From CAZKTF01 sp964555565 (GTDB taxonomy: Bacteria > Planctomycetota > JAJSAM01 > JAKLKS01), in assembly GCA_964555565.1 (NCBI GenBank), contig CAZKTF010000118.1, positions 1 through 10,768 of the forward strand: a DNA stretch of 10,768 nt. The letters are read 5' to 3'. Position 1 is the first letter of the stretch. Every line of letters begins with the position of its first letter. Below, piece by piece: positions 6,917 to 10,768 of the stretch. Position numbers and translations under genes: made by a program. The notes below the pieces were generated by a model. The model had not been told where the DNA came from. It did not search any database and saw only the letters and a list, made by a program, of their open reading frames with translations.

Positions 6917-8435
6917 GAATCCTCTCCTCCTGCTGTCCCTGGCCCTCCTCGCCGCGCCCGCGGCGCGGGCGGACGTTGTGGTCCTGAAGGACGGGAGGAA
7001 GCTCGAGGGGAAGGTCCTCGAGGAGGGGGCCACCACGGTCAGGCTCCGGCTCCGGTTCGGCGGGGAGGAGACCGTCGCGCGCGACCTGGTGGAGCGCATC
7101 GAGAGGAAGCCGCTCCCCGAGGAGGCCGTCGCGGAGAAGCGGAAGGCCCTGGCCCCGGGGGACGCCGCGGGGCTGTGGAAGCTGGCTCTCGAGGCGAAGG
7201 GCCTCGGGCTGCGCAGGGAGTACGACGCGCTGCGCGCCGAGGTGCTCCGCGCGGACGCGGACCACCGGGAGGCCAACGAGGCCGAGGGGAACGTGGAGTG
7301 GGAGGGGCGCTGGGTCAAGCCCGCCGAGCGGGACCGCCTCCGCGCGGAGAAGGAGAGCGCCGCGAAGGCCGCCGCGGGCCTCGTGGAGTACGGGGGACGC
7401 TGGGTCACTCCCGAGGAGAGGGACGCCCTGGAGAAGGGCCTGGTCCTCCAGGACGGGAAGTGGATGAGCGAGAAGGAGGCGAAGGAGGCCCAGGGGTTCG
7501 TCCACTACAGGGACGGATGGGTCCGTCGCGAGGAGCTCGCCCGCCGCGCCCTCCAGGACTCGCTCTCCGAGGCGGCCGGCGTGCCCCTCACGCTCGAGGA
7601 GACCCCGCACTTCCAGGTCGCCACCGTCTACGCGCAGGCGGAGACGAAGAAGCTCGCGCTCGCGGCCGAGGCGGCCTGGTCGGAGTTCGCGACCGTGTTC
7701 GGGGTGAAGCCCGAGGAGCGGCTGCTCGACACGCTGTTCGCGAAGACCCCCCAGGCCGAGCCGGGGCGCTGCCGCGTGGTCGTCCTCGAGAGGGAGCCCC
7801 AGTACCAGAAGTTCCTCGACGCCTTCCTCCGGCTCCAGCCGGAGGCGAAGAAGCTCCTCTCGCCCGAGCGGATCGCCCTCATGCGCCGGCAGAAGGGCTT
7901 CTACATGGTCGATCCGGACTGCTGGGTCGTCGGCTACCAGTTCCCGAACCCCCAGGAGCAGATGCGGAACAACGTCGTGCACAAGGCCTCCCACGTGCTC
8001 CTGATGCGCTGGCGCTACACCGGGACGAGGCCCGGTTGGTGGCTCCTGGAGGGCTTCGCCGAGTTCCAGGAGGTGAACCAGTTCGGGAAGTGCGACGTGT
8101 ACTGCATCACCGCGGGCTACGGGGACCCCGCCGGGGAGGCGAAGTGGGTGGGGGAGTCCTGGAAGGCCGTCGCGAAGAGGCTCGCGGCCACCCGGGGGGA
8201 CCGCGGCCTCAAGGACCTCGCCTTCGCGGCGCTCAACGACCTCACCCCCTACGACCTCGTGAAGTCCTGGTCCGTGGTCCACTACCTGGTGGCGCTGGAC
8301 CGCGAGAAGTTCGCCCGCCTCGTCCACGACCTCAAGAAGGGGGTCGAGCCGGACGCGGCGTTCCGCGGGGTCTACGGCGCGGAGATGAAGGAGATGGACG
8401 ATCGCTGGAGGGAGTATGTGCGAAGGACCTACTAG
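6915..8435 (+). CDS. Secreted gluzincin-like protein with degenerate zinc motif (HKASH), possible pseudopeptidase
   Basis: A 506-residue protein from GTG 6915. Residues 1-18 (hydrophobic LLLLSLALLAAPAARA) are a signal peptide. Residues 19-65 form a small beta domain (VVVLKDGRKLEGKV), as often found at the N-terminus of exported proteins of this kind. Four W-containing repeats follow, starting at about 127, 157, 177 and 196 (VEWEGRW, VEYGGRW, VLQDGKW, VHYRDGW). The C-terminal half resembles an MA-clan peptidase: H356-K-A-S-H360, then exactly 18 residues, then E379 in WLLEGFAEF. This is the HEXXH-X18-E layout of gluzincins, but the catalytic Glu is Lys. It is therefore probably inactive or a binding protein. 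The start is uncertain: GTG 6828 overlaps the previous stop (GTGA), has GGAGG upstream and is in frame, adding 29 polar residues, whereas GTG 6912/6915 has no Shine-Dalgarno. It ends at TAG 8433-8435, inside the left end of the mobile element. Confidence 0.8.
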   Translation: MNPLLLLSLALLAAPAARADVVVLKDGRKLEGKVLEEGATTVRLRLRFGGEETVARDLVERIERKPLPEEAVAEKRKALAPGDAAGLWKLALEAKGLGLRREYDALRAEVLRADADHREANEAEGNVEWEGRWVKPAERDRLRAEKESAAKAAAGLVEYGGRWVTPEERDALEKGLVLQDGKWMSEKEAKEAQGFVHYRDGWVRREELARRALQDSLSEAAGVPLTLEETPHFQVATVYAQAETKKLALAAEAAWSEFATVFGVKPEERLLDTLFAKTPQAEPGRCRVVVLEREPQYQKFLDAFLRLQPEAKKLLSPERIALMRRQKGFYMVDPDCWVVGYQFPNPQEQMRNNVVHKASHVLLMRWRYTGTRPGWWLLEGFAEFQEVNQFGKCDVYCITAGYGDPAGEAKWVGESWKAVAKRLAATRGDRGLKDLAFAALNDLTPYDLVKSWSVVHYLVALDREKFARLVHDLKKGVEPDAAFRGVYGAEMKEMDDRWREYVRRTY

Positions 8436-10194
8436 GGTGTGTTTGAGAACCCCCGCTGCATTCGGCCGGCTGCGTCGGCCCATGGCTGCGTTGCGCCTCC
8501 TCGCCGACCCTCCCCTCGGGTCGGCTTCGTCGGCGTCGCCTTGCCCTGGGCCGCCTCGCTCGGCCTCGGTGCGACGCAGGAGTTCTCAAACACACCCTAG
8601 GCTTACCCTGGCCGCCGCGGCGCTCCTCCTGCTCGCGGCGTCCCCGGCCGCGGCGCCCCCGGCCCGGGCCGGGGACGCCCCGGTGTTCTTCGAGAAGCCG
8701 GACGCCGCCACGGACAAGAAGATCCGCAGCTTCATCATCCTCTTCGGGTCGAACGCCCCCGACGACCGGGAGCGGGCGCGCGACGGGCTCTTCGAGATCG
8801 GGTACTGGTCGGTCCGGCCGCTCCTGGACGCGCTCACGGCGCGGGACGACCGGAGCGTGAACGCCCGGTGCAACGCGGTCCTGGTCCTCGGGCGGCTCGA
8901 GCAGGCCCTGGAGGACGTCCGCGCGCTCCCCGCGCTCCGGGCTGCCGTGGTCTCCGACGGCTCGGAGAACCCGGCCGCCTTCGCCGCCCTCGTGCTGGGG
9001 CGCCTGCGCGACGGCGAGGCCCTGGGGCCCTTCCGCGACGCCCTGGCGGAGCGGAAACGGGAGTCCCTCAAGACCGCCGTCCTCGTGGCCCTGGGGAGGC
9101 TCGCGCGCGTGCGCGGGGACGAGGCGGCGACGCTGCTGGAGCAGGCCGTGGACCGCCGCACCAGCGTGCCGCTCCAGCGCGAGGCGGCCATGCTGGCCCT
9201 CGGGCTCTTCCCGCGCCGCGTCGCCGTGGTCTCGGCCGACGGCGCGGGGGAGGTCCCGGCCCCCCGGGTCCGGGGCGCCCTCGAGGACGGCTCCGCCGGG
9301 ATGCGGCTCTCGGCGGTCCTGGCGCTCGCCCTGTCGCGCCGGGACGACTTCTACGACGTCTTCCTCCGGGTCTACCGCGACGACTCCGACCGGCAGGTCC
9401 GCCGGGCGGCGCTCCTGGCGCTGGCCCGGAGGCGGGATCCCGCCACGACGGACGTCCTGGGGGACGCGCTCGAGTCCACGGGCGCCGGCATCGAGGTGCG
9501 CCGCATGGCGGCCTACCTCCTGGCCGCCCGCCGGGACCCCGCGGCCCTCAAGCGGCTCATCGGCGTGGCCACCGCGGCCTCCAAGCCGGAACTCGCCGCG
9601 GCGGCGGTCGTCGCCCTCGGGGGGATCCCGGAGGACCGCGCCGTCTCGCTCGTCCTGGGGAAGCTCGACGACCGCAGCGCCACGGTGCGCGCCGCGGCCG
9701 CCGTGGGCGCGACCCGCTTCCCGCGCACCGCGGACCTCCTCCGGGCCGTGGACCGGCTGAACGAGCGCCTGCGGGCCGGGGAGCAGGACGAGGCCGCCAG
9801 GGCCGACATGACCCTCTCGCGCCGGATCGTGGAGCACGAGCTCGACGACCGCGCCCTGGAGGCGGCCGGCCAGCCGCGCCGCCCCCCGCTCCCGCCGCAG
9901 CCCTGGACGGAGGCGGACGCGGAGGACCTGCTCGGCCTCCTCGGGCGCGACGAGACGCAGGCGCTGCTGGACCTCGTGAACCTCCGCGTGCGCCAGGTCC
10001 TCGGGGTGGAGGGGCTCCCGGCCTACCGCAGCCCCGACGCGACGCTCATCAGCGGGAAGGACCGGATCCAGCGGGAGCACGCGGTGTACTCCGACGAGCG
10101 GGACCTCCTCCGCGAACTCCAGCGGCGCCCCTACTACACGCTGGAGGACCTCCCGGACTGGGCCCGCCCCCCCATCCCCCGGGAGGGACGCTGA
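8416..10194 (+). CDS. Secreted HEAT-repeat protein carrying an in-frame 55-codon mobile-element insertion near its N-terminus
   Basis: A 592-residue frame. ATG 8416 lies 4 bases after GGAGG (8407-8411) and overlaps the end of the upstream gene by 20 bases. After codon 6 the frame runs through the element at 8432-8600, then continues into a signal peptide core (LTLAAAALLLLAAS, about 63-76) with a probable cleavage after ARA at 85. Removing one copy of CTAG plus the element (165 bases) restores MCEGPTR directly joined to LTLAAAA, a normal signal peptide. Residues about 100-430 are repeated helical pairs of HEAT type (for example VNARCNAVLVLGRL, VRRAALLALARR, VRAAAAVGATRF). Residues about 470-592 form a separate C-terminal region. 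HEAT proteins are usually scaffolds. Whether the 62-residue n-region still allows export is unknown; translation might instead begin at ATG 8482 within the element, which lacks a Shine-Dalgarno. Any function beyond scaffolding is not evident. Confidence 0.8.
   Translation: MCEGPTRVCLRTPAAFGRLRRPMAALRLLADPPLGSASSASPCPGPPRSASVRRRSSQTHPRLTLAAAALLLLAASPAAAPPARAGDAPVFFEKPDAATDKKIRSFIILFGSNAPDDRERARDGLFEIGYWSVRPLLDALTARDDRSVNARCNAVLVLGRLEQALEDVRALPALRAAVVSDGSENPAAFAALVLGRLRDGEALGPFRDALAERKRESLKTAVLVALGRLARVRGDEAATLLEQAVDRRTSVPLQREAAMLALGLFPRRVAVVSADGAGEVPAPRVRGALEDGSAGMRLSAVLALALSRRDDFYDVFLRVYRDDSDRQVRRAALLALARRRDPATTDVLGDALESTGAGIEVRRMAAYLLAARRDPAALKRLIGVATAASKPELAAAAVVALGGIPEDRAVSLVLGKLDDRSATVRAAAAVGATRFPRTADLLRAVDRLNERLRAGEQDEAARADMTLSRRIVEHELDDRALEAAGQPRRPPLPPQPWTEADAEDLLGLLGRDETQALLDLVNLRVRQVLGVEGLPAYRSPDATLISGKDRIQREHAVYSDERDLLRELQRRPYYTLEDLPDWARPPIPREGR
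8432..8600. mobile_element. MITE-like 169-bp non-coding element with perfect 19-bp terminal inverted repeats
   Basis: CTAGGGTGTGTTTGAGAAC (8432-8450) is the exact reverse complement of 8582-8600. Inside there is a second pair, CTGCGTCG (8470-8477) with CGACGCAG (8572-8579), and a central hairpin GCCGACCC (8503-8510) with GGGTCGGC (8518-8525). No transposase is encoded. Because CTAG is its own reverse complement, the outer four bases may be part of the inverted repeat or a target duplication of CTAG or TA. A TA duplication would suggest mobilisation by a Tc1/mariner-IS630-type transposase, which is inference. The insertion lies in the overlap of two genes and is 165 bases net, a multiple of three. 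Confidence 0.85.
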
Positions 10195-10195
10195 G

Positions 10196-10603
10196 GTGCC
10201 CGGAGGCTGGCTCGCCCTGGCCGGGACGCAGGGGCTCCTCCGCGGGGAGGTCCTCCTGCTCCGCCCGGGCCAGGAGGCCGTGCTGGGGCGGGGCGAGGGG
10301 AGTACGCTCCCCCTCACCCACACCGCGGCCTACAAGGTCCTCGGCGCCCGCCCCGCCGCCCTGCGGGCGGCCTGCCAGGGGGTGAGCCGCCGCCACTTCC
10401 TCGTCCGCGTCCCCGCCGAGGGGGAGGTCCTCGTGGAGAACCTCTCGGGGGCCGGGACCTGGCTCGACGGGAGCCGGGTCGAGGCGCCGGTCCACCTCCG
10501 GGACCTGCGCGACCGGCCCCACGAGGTGCGTTTCGGCCGAGGGGAGCGGATGGACCTGCGCTGGATCGAGGAGGCGCCGGCCCCGGCGCCGGGGGCCGCC
10601 TGA
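10196..10603 (+). CDS. Small FHA-domain protein
   Basis: A 135-residue protein beginning at GTG 10196, one base after the previous stop; GGAGGG (10182-10187) lies 8 bases upstream. It is almost entirely one forkhead-associated domain: the G31-R32 turn, S64-R-R-H67, N82 and a terminal beta strand VRFGRGERMDLRWIEE. The loop between GR and SRRH is longer than usual (about 31 residues, LTHTAAYKVLGARPAALRAA). The canonical NGT is replaced by AGT (G85-A86-G87-T88), and the following NG by DG, so phosphothreonine binding may be weakened or altered; S64 and H67 are kept. It sits within a tightly packed cluster and its stop overlaps the next start by one base, so the two are probably translated together. 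No signal peptide is present, in contrast to the HEAT protein before it, so it acts in the cytoplasm. Confidence 0.85.
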   Translation: MPGGWLALAGTQGLLRGEVLLLRPGQEAVLGRGEGSTLPLTHTAAYKVLGARPAALRAACQGVSRRHFLVRVPAEGEVLVENLSGAGTWLDGSRVEAPVHLRDLRDRPHEVRFGRGERMDLRWIEEAPAPAPGAA

Positions 10604-10768
10604 TGCCGCGCGCGCTCCCGCCCGGGGACCGGCGCCTCCTCGAGGAGGCCGCGGCGCGCGGGCTGCTGCCGCGCGAGCGGGCCGACGAGGCGACCCGGGC
10701 CTGGGAGGCGGAGGAGGGGGACGAGCCGTTCCTCGCGTTCCTCGTGGGGCGCGGGGAGGTCGCGCGGG
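10603..10768 (+). CDS. 5' fragment of an unknown cytoplasmic protein, possibly a Ser/Thr kinase
   Basis: ATG 10603 overlaps the preceding TGA (TGATG), and the frame stays open for 55 codons to the window end. The visible part begins MPRALPPGDRRLLEEAA and continues with an acidic, helical segment containing GLLPRERADEATRAWE and FLAFLVGRGEV. This pattern, a helix, then a GLL(x)PE-like turn, then a second helix, resembles the short N-terminal region ahead of some Ser/Thr protein kinases. The adjacency to an FHA gene agrees with that, but no kinase motif lies within the window. There is no signal peptide. Confidence 0.6.
   Translation, partial: MPRALPPGDRRLLEEAAARGLLPRERADEATRAWEAEEGDEPFLAFLVGRGEVAR

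Noticed and set aside
6507..8483. Long leftward open frame of 658 codons opposite the gluzincin-like gene.
   Set aside because: Its composition (Leu/Arg/Pro/Gly-rich) and lack of motifs mark it as the mirror of the coding strand; the real gene lies on the plus strand.
8482..8484. ATG inside the element as the main start of the HEAT gene.
   Set aside because: No Shine-Dalgarno precedes it; ATG 8416 has GGAGG and explains the in-phase insertion, although 8482 stays possible.

Overview
The window comes from a very GC-rich bacterium (roughly three quarters G+C by eye, with strong third-position G/C bias). Several traits suggest a Planctomycetota-like or similar environmental lineage: FHA proteins next to a sigma-54 activator, secreted HEAT-repeat and pre-peptidase-type proteins, a Ste24-like M48 peptidase with a GWRHFSI motif, a candidate selenoprotein, and many dispersed intergenic repeats. 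The assignment is inference; no rRNA or marker gene is present.

Left part (1-4592). A 3'-truncated M48 membrane peptidase runs leftward (1-1467). A 125-base divergent gap separates it from a secreted two-domain PPC-like protein running rightward (1593-2909). That gene converges on a leftward pair: a periplasmic thioredoxin-fold protein (3834-2995) and a small secreted or anchored protein of unknown function (4592-3915). The thioredoxin-fold gene has an in-frame TGA exactly where the first Cys of its CxxC motif should be, a GC-rich hairpin about 20 bases downstream, and an intact frame for more than 200 further codons. It is best read as a selenoprotein (UxxC) and has probably escaped ordinary gene calling as two fragments.

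Right part (4795-10768). A rightward cluster begins with an FHA-GAF-AAA+-Fis sigma-54 activator (4795-6831). It is followed by a secreted gluzincin-like protein whose HEXXH has become HKASH (6915-8435), a secreted HEAT-repeat protein (8416-10194), a small FHA protein (10196-10603) and the start of another gene (10603-). The last four overlap or abut, as in an operon. Two FHA proteins suggest Ser/Thr phosphorylation signalling, and the truncated last gene could be the kinase.

Repeats. Four unrelated repeat elements sit at gene junctions: a GGGGTCAGACC family (2921-3020), a 24-bp perfect inverted repeat (4605-4696), an 8-bp tandem repeat at a start codon (6893-6916), and a 169-bp MITE-like element (8432-8600). 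The MITE-like element is the most striking. It sits in the overlap of two genes; flanking CTAG copies keep the upstream stop, and its net length of 165 bases keeps the downstream frame open, adding 55 codons ahead of a signal peptide.
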